Notes: a model not told the origin generated them from the sequence alone. DNA of 11,309 nucleotides from Moraxellaceae bacterium UBA2031 (GCA_002333145.1 DDBN01000053.1:1-11309); one strand, 5' to 3'; counted from the first letter of the stretch, positions 1 through 7,449 are shown. Made by a program: numbers and translations.

Positions 1-354
1 TATCAGAGTATCAATGATCTGATTCGTCCGGGTGGTCGGCTTTATGAGCAGCGTAATCTGGCCGTAGAGATGCTAAACGCCATCCCAGGCGTTAGCTGCA
101 CAAAGCCGGAAGGTGCGCTCTACCTGTTTCCGCGTCTGGACCCTAAGGTCTACCCCATCGTCGACGATCAGCAATTCATTCTGGAGTTGTTGCGCGCCGA
201 AAAAGTTCTGCTGGTTCAGGGCAGCGGTTTCAACTGGCCAAAACCGGATCATTTCCGTGTTGTTTTTCTGCCCAACAAGGAAGACCTTAAAGAGGCCCTC
301 ATGCGACTGGCCCGCTTCTTGGAAGGCTACCGCCAGCGTCACGGTACAGCCTAA
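1..354 (+). CDS. alaA: AlaA-like alanine aminotransferase, C-terminal part
   Basis: The open frame runs from the first base, so the 5' end lies outside the window; 117 C-terminal residues are visible of a protein usually about 400 long. The segment GGRLYEQRN, then IPGVSC.KPEGALYLFPRLD, then EKVLLVQGSGFNW and DHFRVVFLP closely follows my memory of the C-terminal domain of E. coli AlaA (YfbQ). AlaA is a PLP-dependent fold-type I enzyme making alanine from pyruvate and glutamate in the cytoplasm. The arginine in HFRVVFLP corresponds to the conserved C-terminal arginine that binds the substrate carboxylate in this family. The PLP lysine would lie upstream and cannot be checked. The gene ends in TAA followed by a small hairpin, and htpX begins 132 bases later. 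The family call is secure. The exact paralogue (AlaA rather than another class I/II aminotransferase) is likely but not proven. Confidence 0.88.
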   Translation, partial: YQSINDLIRPGGRLYEQRNLAVEMLNAIPGVSCTKPEGALYLFPRLDPKVYPIVDDQQFILELLRAEKVLLVQGSGFNWPKPDHFRVVFLPNKEDLKEALMRLARFLEGYRQRHGTA

Positions 355-369
355 CTTACTCACGCCAAA

Positions 370-387
370 GGGCGACAGTTGTCGCCC
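370..387 (+). terminator. Hairpin after alaA, possible weak terminator
   Basis: GGGCGAC and GTCGCCC form a perfect 7-bp stem around the loop AGTT, 15 bases after the aminotransferase stop codon. It is followed by CCGTTC rather than a run of T, so it is a poor intrinsic terminator by itself. It may stop transcription inefficiently or protect the 3' end of the transcript. Confidence 0.45.
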
Positions 388-414
388 CGTTCACCATCAC
401 TACACAATTGTCTT

Positions 415-444
415 CTTGATACAGAGCGCTACTGCCCCTAATTT
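415..444 (+). promoter_or_regulatory. Sigma-32 (RpoH) type heat-shock promoter for htpX
   Basis: CTTGATA at 415-421 and CCCCTAAT at 435-442 are separated by 13 bases. The E. coli RpoH consensus is CTTGAAA, about 13-15 bases, CCCCATNT, so the -35 box matches 6 of 7 positions and the four C of the -10 box are intact. Transcription would start near 450, leaving a leader of roughly 36 bases before the htpX ATG. htpX is a known RpoH-regulated gene in E. coli, which supports the call. Confidence 0.72.
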
Positions 445-486
445 CCTTCCTATCAGCCAAAAGGCATCTACGGAGAAAAGAAGTCC

Positions 487-1383
487 ATGTTACGCATCGC
501 GTTGTTTCTGCTGACCAACCTGGCCATCATCGTGGTCGCTGGTATTGTGCTCAGCATTTTGGGGGTCGGCTCTTCTCACGGCGCCGGCAACACCCTGCAG
601 CTGGGCAACCTGCTCATCATGTGCTTTGTCTTCGGCATGGTAGGTTCCACGATCTCACTGCTCATCTCCAAGTGGATGGCCAAGCGCAGCACTGGCACGC
701 AGGTCATCGAAAACCCGCGCACAGAAGAAGAGCGCTGGTTGGTGGCTACCGTACAGGAGCTGGCCAACAAGGCCGGTATAAAAATGCCGGAAGTCGGTAT
801 TTTCCCGAGCTACCAGTCCAATGCCTTTGCCACTGGCTGGAACAAGAACGCTGCTCTGGTAGCGGTCTCCACTGGTCTGCTGCAGCGCATGAGCCGCGAT
901 GAAGTGAAAGCTGTACTGGGCCATGAAATCGGCCACGTTGCCAATGGCGACATGGTGACGTTGGCGCTTATCCAGGGTGTCGTGAATACCTTTGTGATGT
1001 TCTTCTCGCGCATCATCGGTAACTTTGTCGATCGCGTTGTGTTCAAGAACGAAGATGGTCCCGGTATTGCCTACTTTGTCACCAGCATGGTTGCTGATCT
1101 GGTGTTGGGTATCTTGGCCTCCACCATCGTGATGTGGTTTTCACGTCGCCGTGAGTTTAAGGCTGACATTGCCGGTGCTGAACTGGCCGGCCGTCAGTCC
1201 ATGATCAATGCCCTGCGTCGCCTGCAGGCTGAGCACGAACTGCCCGATCAGATGCCTGCTGAAATGACCGCTCTGGCCATTACTACCGGCAAGCTGGAAG
1301 GCTTCAGCCTGGCCAAGCTGTTTATGTCGCATCCGCCACTGGAAGTCCGTATCCAGGCGCTGCAGAACCAGCAAATCATGTAA
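487..1383 (+). CDS. htpX: Protease HtpX, zinc metalloprotease of family M48
   Basis: HtpX is an inner-membrane zinc endoprotease that helps degrade misfolded membrane proteins during heat or envelope stress, alongside FtsH. The 298-residue product has the usual length. Hydrophobic segments lie near residues 4-26, 38-60, 155-175 and 197-218. The zinc-binding, catalytic motif HEIGH is at 146-150, and a further conserved glutamate, the probable third zinc ligand, is E223 in REFKAD. The C-terminal SHPPLEVRIQAL at 281-292 is also typical. The ATG at 487 is chosen because it begins the first membrane segment and follows GGAG at 472-475, an 11-base spacing that is slightly long. A sigma-32 type promoter upstream and a hairpin downstream suggest a single-gene heat-shock transcript. 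Nothing is missing or unusual in the protein. Confidence 0.97.
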   Translation: MLRIALFLLTNLAIIVVAGIVLSILGVGSSHGAGNTLQLGNLLIMCFVFGMVGSTISLLISKWMAKRSTGTQVIENPRTEEERWLVATVQELANKAGIKMPEVGIFPSYQSNAFATGWNKNAALVAVSTGLLQRMSRDEVKAVLGHEIGHVANGDMVTLALIQGVVNTFVMFFSRIIGNFVDRVVFKNEDGPGIAYFVTSMVADLVLGILASTIVMWFSRRREFKADIAGAELAGRQSMINALRRLQAEHELPDQMPAEMTALAITTGKLEGFSLAKLFMSHPPLEVRIQALQNQQIM

Positions 1384-1422
1384 GTCTTTTCTCTGGTTAT
1401 TGCGCAAATAACCCCGCAACAG

Positions 1423-1452
1423 GAACAACGGCCGCATATGCGGCCGTTGTTC
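1423..1452 (+). terminator. Terminator hairpin after htpX
   Basis: The arms GAACAACGGCCGCAT and ATGCGGCCGTTGTTC form a perfect 30-base palindrome centred on CATATG, 39 bases after the htpX stop codon. In RNA the CAUAUG centre supplies the loop, and a G-U and an A-U pair can extend the stem outward. The T-rich tail TCTTTC is modest. Because the sequence is symmetrical it could act on either strand, but the next gene runs the same way, so its main role is probably ending the htpX transcript. Confidence 0.75.
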
Positions 1453-1522
1453 TTTCATCACCCGATCAAATCCGAAAAAAACAAAACCACCCAGTCACAA
1501 AGACTCGCCAGTCTCGCCCATT

Positions 1523-1542
1523 ACCCCTCCTGAAGGGTGGGG
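1523..1542 (+). promoter_or_regulatory. GC-rich inverted repeat upstream of the peroxidase gene, candidate activator site
   Basis: ACCCCTCC at 1523-1530 and GGGTGGGG at 1535-1542 flank TGAA; the arms pair at 6 of 7 core positions (CCCCTCC with GGTGGGG). A related arrangement lies upstream of the dihaem cytochrome gene (7506-7524). A possible -10 box, TACACT at 1563-1568, stands about 20 bases after the repeat with no recognisable -35 box. That would fit an activator-dependent promoter with the repeat over the -35 region. MalT boxes are G-rich (GGGGA(T/G)GAGG), so the neighbouring MalT-like regulator is the obvious candidate, but this is inference. There is no T-run, and the repeat lies over 100 bases before a gene, so a terminator is less likely. 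Confidence 0.45.
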
Positions 1543-1573
1543 CCATGCACTGCCCCTGTCCCTACACTCGCCT

Positions 1574-1591
1574 GCTGATGATCAGATCAGC
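1574..1591 (+). promoter_or_regulatory. Inverted repeat in the peroxidase leader, possible operator
   Basis: GCTGAT and ATCAGC are perfect 6-base inverted arms around GATCAG, an 18-base dyad. It lies 57 bases before the peroxidase ATG and just after the possible -10 box. The position would suit a repressor site or a small leader hairpin. No known operator was recognised. Confidence 0.3.
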
Positions 1592-1647
1592 TCGGCTCAC
1601 AACAAAACCGAAAAAACCAACAAGAAACAGGGAAGAGGGACATCACC

Positions 1648-4395
1648 ATGGCAATCTGGGTCACCTGGCCAGCCTTGACCAAATTCGGCACCTTAGGGAT
1701 CGCCGCAGGTCTTATCACACTGGCAGTAGAGCGCGGCAACCTCCTCGACGAAAACATGTTTGACCTTGAGGACTATCCTAAACTCAACGGCACCATCACC
1801 TGCGACCAGCGCAGCCTGACGGCACGTACCGAAGACGGCACCTGCAACATCCTGTCTAACCCGGCCGAAGGCTCGGTCTATGTACGCTTTGGCCGTAACG
1901 TCAACCCGACTGTTGCTGCGGGTGAAACCGAAGCAACCGGCCTGCTGAGTCCGAACCCCCGCGAAGTCAGTAACACCCTGATGGCCCGTGGTCCCTTCAA
2001 GCCGGCACCCAGCCTGAACTTCATCGCCGCATCATGGATCCAGTTCATGGTGCATGACTGGGTGGATCACGGCCCCAACCCGGCCACCAACCCGATCAAG
2101 GTCCCACTGCCGTCCGGTGATGCCCTCGGCACCGGCTATCTCGATGTCCGTCGTACCAAGGCCGATTGGGATCGTACAGCCGCCGACGCCGGCAAGATCA
2201 ACACTTACCGCAACCACAACACCCACTGGTGGGATGGCTCGCAGCTGTATGGCAGCAGCAAGACCCAGAACGACAAGGTTCGTTCCTTTGTTGACGGCAA
2301 GCTGAAGATCAATGCCAATGGCACCCTGCCGACCGAACTCCTGAACGGCAAGCCGGTTACCGGCTTCAACGAAAACTGGTGGGTCGGTCTGAGCATGCTG
2401 CATCAGATCTTCACCAAGGAGCACAATGCTATTGCCACCCGGCTGAAGCAGGCGTACCCGACTGCATCCGACCAGTGGCTGTATGACAAGTCCCGTCTGG
2501 TCACCTCTGCACTGATGGCAAAGATTCACACCGTTGAGTGGACGCCAGCCGTGATTGCCAACCCGGTTACCGAGCGCGCCATGTACGCCAACTGGTGGGG
2601 CCTCATCGGCAACGCTCAAGGTCGTGACAAGTACCAGGCAGAAACCCGCCAGTGGTACGAAGACCTGTCCAAGACCGACTCGTTCGTCAAGACCATCCTC
2701 GGTGCTAACTCCAACCTCGCCGGTAATGTCGGTAGCGGTACGCTGGATCACGCCATTGCCGGCCTGGTTGGCTCGGCCAACCCGAACAACTATGGCGTCC
2801 CGTATACCCTGACCGAAGAGTTTGTTTCCGTGTACCGCATGCACCCGCTGATGCGTGACAATGTCCAAGTTTACGACATTGGCGAGAATACTCCGGTCAA
2901 GACTATTTCACTGCCGGACACCCGCGAAGGCAAGGCCGAGAACATGCTGAACACGGAAACCCCGTCGCGCATGTGGTACTCCTTCGGCATCACCAACCCG
3001 GGCTCGCTGACACTGAACAACTACCCGAACTTCCTGCGCAACCTGGATATCCCGCTGGTCGGCAACATCGACCTGGCAACGACCGATATCATTCGTGACC
3101 GCGAGCGTGGTGTTCCGCGTTACAACGAGTTCCGCCGCCAGATCCAGCTGAACCCGATCACGAAGTTCGAAGACCTGACGACCGACCCTGCAACACTGGC
3201 CAACCTGAAGCGCATCTACAACAACGATATCGAGAAGATCGATACCATGGTCGGCATGATGGCAGAAACCACCCGTCCGGATGGTTTCGCATTCGGTGAA
3301 ACAGCCTTCCAGATCTTCATCCTGAATGCATCACGTCGTCTGATGACCGACCGCTTCTACACCAAGGACTACCGTCCTGAAGTGTACACCCAGATAGGTT
3401 ATGACTGGGTCGAGAACACCACCATGGTGGACGTGATCAAGCGTCATAACCCGGAACTGGCCCTGAGCCTGACCGGCGTGGACAATGCGTTCAAGCCATG
3501 GGACCTGAACATGACCGCTGACTACGAAAGCTGGAGTGCCAGTGCCAAGGCCGATCACCTCTGGGTGAACGGTGCCAAGCGCACACAGTACAAGACCACC
3601 ATGCCAACTCTGGCAGAAACGGATACTGGCGGCCTGCTCAGCTCCATCCTCTGGAAGAAGGTGCAAACCCGTACTGATGTCGCCCCTGCCGGCTACGTCA
3701 AGCCAATCCACCGTCACGCCGCCATGGCCAAGGTGAAGTTTGTACCGGTCGCCGCCAACGGCTACACCGGCCTGTTCCAAGGTTCAAACTTCGGCCTGCT
3801 GCGCCTGTCCGTCACCGAAAACCCGGCGGCAAGCAACAAGTTCCAGCCTGGTCTGGCATGGAAAGCCTTCGTGAACGGCAAGCCGTCGGAAAACGTGTCG
3901 GCCCTCTACACACTGGCTGGTCAGGGTACCAACTACAACTTCTTTGCCAACGAACTGTCGAACTATGTATCAACCGATGCCAATGAACTGGGCTCCACCA
4001 TCCTGTTCTCGGCCGTCAGCACCAAGCCGACACTCGTGATCATGAACGACATGGCAGAAGTGACACAGGCTGGTTCCACTGTGGTAACACCAAAGGCTCC
4101 GACACAGATCTACTTTGTGCCGCGCCCGGAAGTTAAGACAAAGTTTGCCACCACTCCGCACGACTTCCGTCACGACCTGGCCACGCTGGGTGCCGGCTCG
4201 AAGCTGTATGACGTGTACGCCACCTCGATGGAAATCAAGACCTCCATCTTCCCGTCCACCAACACGCGCTATGCAAAAGAACGTCGTGCCAGTGCCAAGA
4301 AGATTGGCGAACTGGAACTGACCTCGCCACTGATCGTGTCGGCCTTCGGTGACAACGGTGTGTTCTTCAAGCACCAGCGTAGCGAAGACAAGTAA
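1648..4395 (+). CDS. Animal-type haem peroxidase, alpha-dioxygenase-like, with catalase-like C-terminal domain
   Basis: This 915-residue protein belongs to the peroxidase-cyclooxygenase superfamily (An_peroxidase). WIQFMVHDW at 130-138 supplies distal Q132 and H136, and SVYRMHP at 394-400 supplies Y396 and proximal H399. This Y-x-x-H pattern marks the dioxygenases (plant alpha-dioxygenase, cyclooxygenase) and is absent from myeloperoxidase-type enzymes. H294 and T299 in KIHTVEWTP match the pair that binds the fatty-acid carboxylate in plant alpha-dioxygenase, and RDRERGVPRYNEFRR (483-497) and ASRRLMTDRFYT (561-572) are further family signatures. Plant enzymes are about 640 long; here residues about 640-915 are extra. 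Residues about 684-770 (IHRHAAMAKVKF, GLFQGSNFGLLRLS, FQPGLAWKAF, NFFANEL) resemble the N-terminal half of a catalase-like fold, but no proximal-tyrosine motif is seen. The start follows AGAGGGA at 1634-1640. There is no clear signal peptide; residues 13-26 are mildly hydrophobic. Fatty-acid oxidation is the best guess. Confidence 0.85.
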   Translation: MAIWVTWPALTKFGTLGIAAGLITLAVERGNLLDENMFDLEDYPKLNGTITCDQRSLTARTEDGTCNILSNPAEGSVYVRFGRNVNPTVAAGETEATGLLSPNPREVSNTLMARGPFKPAPSLNFIAASWIQFMVHDWVDHGPNPATNPIKVPLPSGDALGTGYLDVRRTKADWDRTAADAGKINTYRNHNTHWWDGSQLYGSSKTQNDKVRSFVDGKLKINANGTLPTELLNGKPVTGFNENWWVGLSMLHQIFTKEHNAIATRLKQAYPTASDQWLYDKSRLVTSALMAKIHTVEWTPAVIANPVTERAMYANWWGLIGNAQGRDKYQAETRQWYEDLSKTDSFVKTILGANSNLAGNVGSGTLDHAIAGLVGSANPNNYGVPYTLTEEFVSVYRMHPLMRDNVQVYDIGENTPVKTISLPDTREGKAENMLNTETPSRMWYSFGITNPGSLTLNNYPNFLRNLDIPLVGNIDLATTDIIRDRERGVPRYNEFRRQIQLNPITKFEDLTTDPATLANLKRIYNNDIEKIDTMVGMMAETTRPDGFAFGETAFQIFILNASRRLMTDRFYTKDYRPEVYTQIGYDWVENTTMVDVIKRHNPELALSLTGVDNAFKPWDLNMTADYESWSASAKADHLWVNGAKRTQYKTTMPTLAETDTGGLLSSILWKKVQTRTDVAPAGYVKPIHRHAAMAKVKFVPVAANGYTGLFQGSNFGLLRLSVTENPAASNKFQPGLAWKAFVNGKPSENVSALYTLAGQGTNYNFFANELSNYVSTDANELGSTILFSAVSTKPTLVIMNDMAEVTQAGSTVVTPKAPTQIYFVPRPEVKTKFATTPHDFRHDLATLGAGSKLYDVYATSMEIKTSIFPSTNTRYAKERRASAKKIGELELTSPLIVSAFGDNGVFFKHQRSEDK

Positions 4396-4415
4396 GTCAC
4401 AACACTGGTGTAATG

Positions 4416-4451
4416 CCATGAAAAAGCCCCCTTACGGGGGCTTTTTCATGG
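4416..4451 (+). terminator. Strong intrinsic terminator after the peroxidase gene
   Basis: CCATGAAAAAGCCCCC and GGGGGCTTTTTCATGG form a perfect 16-bp stem around TTAC, 20 bases after the stop codon. The A and T runs inside the arms give a GC-rich stem with a T-tract on both strands, so the hairpin can work in either direction. Confidence 0.93.
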
Positions 4452-5050
4452 GCCGGAAAAACATCTGGAGCACTCATACCAGCAGCATCACATCAATTTC
4501 TTCCCTGCATCTTGATCACAACCCGCTTCCATCCTGCACAAACCACTACGGCATACAACAATCAAACCAGAGACGTCATCACTGCAGCACGAACTACTGA
4601 TCTGCTTATGCAACATCCATTACAGATAACCCGCTTACAGACAGTCACATGACACTCTCTCTTTCACCCCTCCCGCCCTGTACCGCGGGTCCACATCACT
4701 GGCAGCTCCGGCATGCTTACAGCTCGGCCGCCGTACCCCGACGCAAGAAACCCATCAGCTCCACCGAAAAGGAGACAATCAAGCCCCTTGAAACCGATGA
4801 CTTATCCACACCCGCCTAGCTAGAATGGGCACACCAAACCCGAGGCAGTTTTGGATGAAAACCCCGGGTCAGTTTTGTTTGTAAATCAACAACTTACCAC
4901 CACTGACAGCATATAAAAAAGACACATCCGTTTGAGTGCCATAGACGCATCACACACGCACGGATCCTGGCCAGCATCATCACTATCAACAACCGGCCTA
5001 ACCACCCAGCCCTGATGATCTCCAACAGTGGTGCTTTCTTGCAAACATAA
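4452..5050. other. Gene-free stretch between convergent genes
   Basis: About 600 bases lie between the peroxidase terminator and the terminator of the opposing cytochrome gene. No reading frame here has a convincing start, ribosome site and protein-like composition; the short ones are poor in coding character. The stretch contains a CCCGC/GCGGG inverted repeat at 4672-4689, an exact DnaA-box string TTATCCACA at 4802-4810, the palindrome CTAGCTAG at 4816-4823 and the 24-nt tandem repeat at 4838-4885. The part from about 4790 to 4890 may be the relic of an insertion-sequence end. No tRNA or other RNA gene was recognised. Confidence 0.55.
4838..4885 (+). repeat. Two-copy 24-nt imperfect tandem repeat, possible IS-end relic
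   Basis: CCCGAGGCAGTTTTG (4839-4853) recurs as CCCGGGTCAGTTTTG (4863-4877), 13 of 15 identical. The full 24-nt units agree at about 18 of 24 positions. Short direct repeats of this GGGTCAGTTTTG style are reminiscent of the repeated transposase-binding sites near the ends of IS21-family elements. No transposase gene or remnant is present here, so a decayed end or an unrelated repeat are both possible. Confidence 0.45.
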
Positions 5051-5079
5051 AAAAACCCTGCCATTGAGACAGGGTTTTT
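5051..5079 (-). terminator. Terminator of the dihaem cytochrome gene
   Basis: On the minus strand AAAAACCCTG and CAGGGTTTTT form a 10-bp stem with a 9-base loop, and the T-run continues to seven T. It lies about 37 bases after the cytochrome stop codon. The plus-strand copy also ends in five T, so it can stop transcription from both sides. Confidence 0.88.
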
Positions 5080-5115
5080 ATGCATCACTCAGGAATGAAC
5101 TCCCGAGCAGGCTTG

Positions 5116-7434
5116 TTACAGCGTCAGCACATACTGCGTCAGATCATCAACATCGCCACCGTTAGCGGCACACCAGGGGTGTGGTGCAGCCGGCATTCCA
5201 ATCGGCTGTGCCGTGCCCATTTCGGCAGGGCCGTACTCACGACGCATCTTCTGGTAATCCCAGTAGTAATGACCGTTATCCCACGACACTGTTACAAAAT
5301 ACTTGTGCCGCTCGATGAAACGGTTGCGCTTGGTGGACGGGTCTGTGGTGCTGTACTCGACATTCTTGTAGACACGAAACACATCGCCTTTACGGTTAAG
5401 ATCAGGCCAGGCTGCAGGCTGATCCGGCGAGCCCAGCTCAGGTCGTACGGCAGAGTGCAGCGTGTAGTACTGGTTATAAAGCCCGGTACCTTCCGTGCAA
5501 CGATCCGGGTTGACCAGATCCTCGATATTGCGGACGTGTCCATCCGAGAGCAGGCCGCGCGACTGCACCCAATACATGTCACGCAGGAAGGTGGCACGAA
5601 TGGACTGCTGGTCCTTCTGATAGATCGTTGGCGCAAAGAAACGGCCCACCTGATCCAGACGGAACATGCGCTCGTTGGTGTGGGCGCCCAGCTTGTCGCT
5701 GTGGCAGCTTGCACAATCACGGGTATAGGCCGTCTTGCCCTGATTGACCGTCGCGGCAACACCGGGGTAGGACTGCCAGCCGCTCTGTACAAACTGGCCT
5801 TCGGTCAGCGCAGCATTACCCGTCTGGGTGCCCAGCTTGCCCTTGGCCTTCAGCCAGCGGTAAATACCGACATTGCGCAGGTCCTTGTCATCCCCGCCCA
5901 GCGTGGTCATGTAGGCCGTCAGTGCCTTCAGGTCCTCGGCACGCATGGAGCCCATGGCACCATCCGGCTCTTCGGAATGAATGTAGGAGCCCTCAAACCC
6001 GACATACGATTCCGTGTGCGATAGTGAGCGACGGATTGCCATGTAGTTGGTCACGTTCGGAATCGTGACAGGCGAGAACTGGTAATCGTTGTCGGTCTCG
6101 CTGCCCTCACCAGCACCACGCACGATGTTGTGCTCACCTGCACCGGCAGGCATGTAGTACAACAGCGTAGTCTTGTCGATATCAGCCTTTCCAGGCGCCC
6201 AGGAGGGCCCCTCTTCGCTCATGTCGATACTGTCGAACGTCGCCGTGGTCGCACCGGTCTTGTCACCCAGTACCGTCCACTTCATGCTCCATTCGGGATT
6301 GGGCAAGCCAGGCACCACCTTGGTAACCTGCTGGCCCGGCGTCTTTTCATAGCTGATGCGATAGCCATGACAGGACGCGCAGTTAAAACCGGCCCAGGCG
6401 CCATTACCGTTGTAGGGATGACTGGATTCCGCCGTACGGTAGCCAACCCATCCGGTATTTTTTGTGTTGCCCTTGGTTTTTTGCGGCGTCACCAGCAGCA
6501 GTCCAGGAATCGGGTTGGGCATCGGATACGGATCAAAGTAAACATCATTGATCGCTTCAGCCGGCACTTCCCCCGCCACCGTCTTGTAGGCACCAAACAG
6601 CTTGCGCGGATCTGCCGGCTGGCGGGTGATCGGGTCCGTTGTCTTGTAGGAGAAAATCTTGGCCCAGTCGAGCTCACGCATCTTGTGAGCCAGCCCGATA
6701 TTGAAATCATAGGACCAGAAAATCTTGCGTCCCTGCGTCAGCAAGCCGGGCAGGCCGGTATTGCTGACAGCAACCTTGATCGGGGTAATCGACTTGGTTT
6801 CAGTACTCAGTTCGGACACCACATCACACTTGTGCGTGTAGAAGTCACTGGTAATGCGCTTGGTCTGGGCATCAATCACGTTATGAGCCTGGCCCGGCTT
6901 GGTCAGTGATGTCAGGCGACCGACACGCTTCTGCACCTGCAACTGGATCGGGCCGGCACTCACATGCACCGGCACCTTGAATTTGACCTCGGTATTGGTC
7001 CAGCTCTGGATGTCCTTGGGCCAGGTACTGTGCGTACTGCTTGTTTCGTAGTTCACCTGGGCGATGATGTCGAGCGACTGCTTGTACATGCTCAGATCAG
7101 TTTCCAGCACACGACTGTTGCCAATCATGATCTTGCTGAAGTCGATATCCGTACCCTGGCCAAAACCGGTACCACGCAGGGTGATGGTGTCACCCGGCTT
7201 GATCTTTGGCACCGCCGTCGAGCCCGCCGTCCAGACCTGTACACCATTGACCAGCATGCTGCTGGCGACCGGCGTCGGGAATGATATGGCCGACAATGCC
7301 CGCTTGAACTCGCGTGTGGCATCGTAGTTACAGACCTTTTCCTGTTCGGGAAAGCTCGGAGCCGCCAGCCCCAGACCCGGTAGTGCAAGCAGGGCAGACA
7401 GCCCAAGCGCCTTTCTTGTTCTTTTTGTATTCAT
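5116..7434 (-). CDS. Exported dihaem cytochrome c, RoxA/MauG/10S-dioxygenase-like
   Basis: The 772-residue product starts with a signal peptide: a basic n-region MNTKRTRK, hydrophobic GLSALLALPGLGLA, probable cleavage between residues 24 and 25. Two c-type haem sites are present, CASCH at 352-356 and CASCH at 574-578, 222 residues apart. This fits the large dihaem oxygenase/peroxidase group that includes rubber oxygenase RoxA, MauG and the P. aeruginosa 10S-dioxygenase, though those are usually shorter. Residues about 77-170 (GDTITLRGTGFG, IMIGN, VKFKVPV, GPIQLQVQ) look like an IPT/TIG immunoglobulin-like domain. Four more cysteines (35, 203, 646, 755) could pair in the periplasm. The ATG at 7434 is preferred over an in-frame upstream ATG (7548) because it begins the signal peptide and follows AGGAGG by 9 bases. 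The substrate is unknown; peroxide reduction, polymer cleavage and fatty-acid dioxygenation are all possible. It is divergent from the regulator gene. Confidence 0.82.
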   Translation of the reverse strand: MNTKRTRKALGLSALLALPGLGLAAPSFPEQEKVCNYDATREFKRALSAISFPTPVASSMLVNGVQVWTAGSTAVPKIKPGDTITLRGTGFGQGTDIDFSKIMIGNSRVLETDLSMYKQSLDIIAQVNYETSSTHSTWPKDIQSWTNTEVKFKVPVHVSAGPIQLQVQKRVGRLTSLTKPGQAHNVIDAQTKRITSDFYTHKCDVVSELSTETKSITPIKVAVSNTGLPGLLTQGRKIFWSYDFNIGLAHKMRELDWAKIFSYKTTDPITRQPADPRKLFGAYKTVAGEVPAEAINDVYFDPYPMPNPIPGLLLVTPQKTKGNTKNTGWVGYRTAESSHPYNGNGAWAGFNCASCHGYRISYEKTPGQQVTKVVPGLPNPEWSMKWTVLGDKTGATTATFDSIDMSEEGPSWAPGKADIDKTTLLYYMPAGAGEHNIVRGAGEGSETDNDYQFSPVTIPNVTNYMAIRRSLSHTESYVGFEGSYIHSEEPDGAMGSMRAEDLKALTAYMTTLGGDDKDLRNVGIYRWLKAKGKLGTQTGNAALTEGQFVQSGWQSYPGVAATVNQGKTAYTRDCASCHSDKLGAHTNERMFRLDQVGRFFAPTIYQKDQQSIRATFLRDMYWVQSRGLLSDGHVRNIEDLVNPDRCTEGTGLYNQYYTLHSAVRPELGSPDQPAAWPDLNRKGDVFRVYKNVEYSTTDPSTKRNRFIERHKYFVTVSWDNGHYYWDYQKMRREYGPAEMGTAQPIGMPAAPHPWCAANGGDVDDLTQYVLTL

Positions 7435-7443
7435 GATGGTAAC

Positions 7444-7449
7444 CCTCCT
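7444..7449 (-). promoter_or_regulatory. Shine-Dalgarno site that decides the cytochrome start
   Basis: On the minus strand a full AGGAGG stands 9 bases before the ATG at 7434. This places the start at MNTKRT, the head of the signal peptide, and rules out the longer reading of the frame, whose extra 38 residues come from the G-rich upstream region. Confidence 0.85.

Noticed and set aside
2032..2868. A 278-codon open frame on the minus strand
   Set aside because: It is antisense to the core of the peroxidase gene, whose family motifs span the same bases.
4802..4810. Exact DnaA-box string TTATCCACA
   Set aside because: A single box without a cluster, AT-rich unwinding region or dnaA/dnaN neighbours is expected by chance fairly often in a window of this size; not evidence of an origin.
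5080..6024. A 314-codon open frame on the plus strand
   Set aside because: It lies antisense to the dihaem cytochrome gene, begins inside its terminator, and its product has no recognisable domain; it is a shadow of the real gene.
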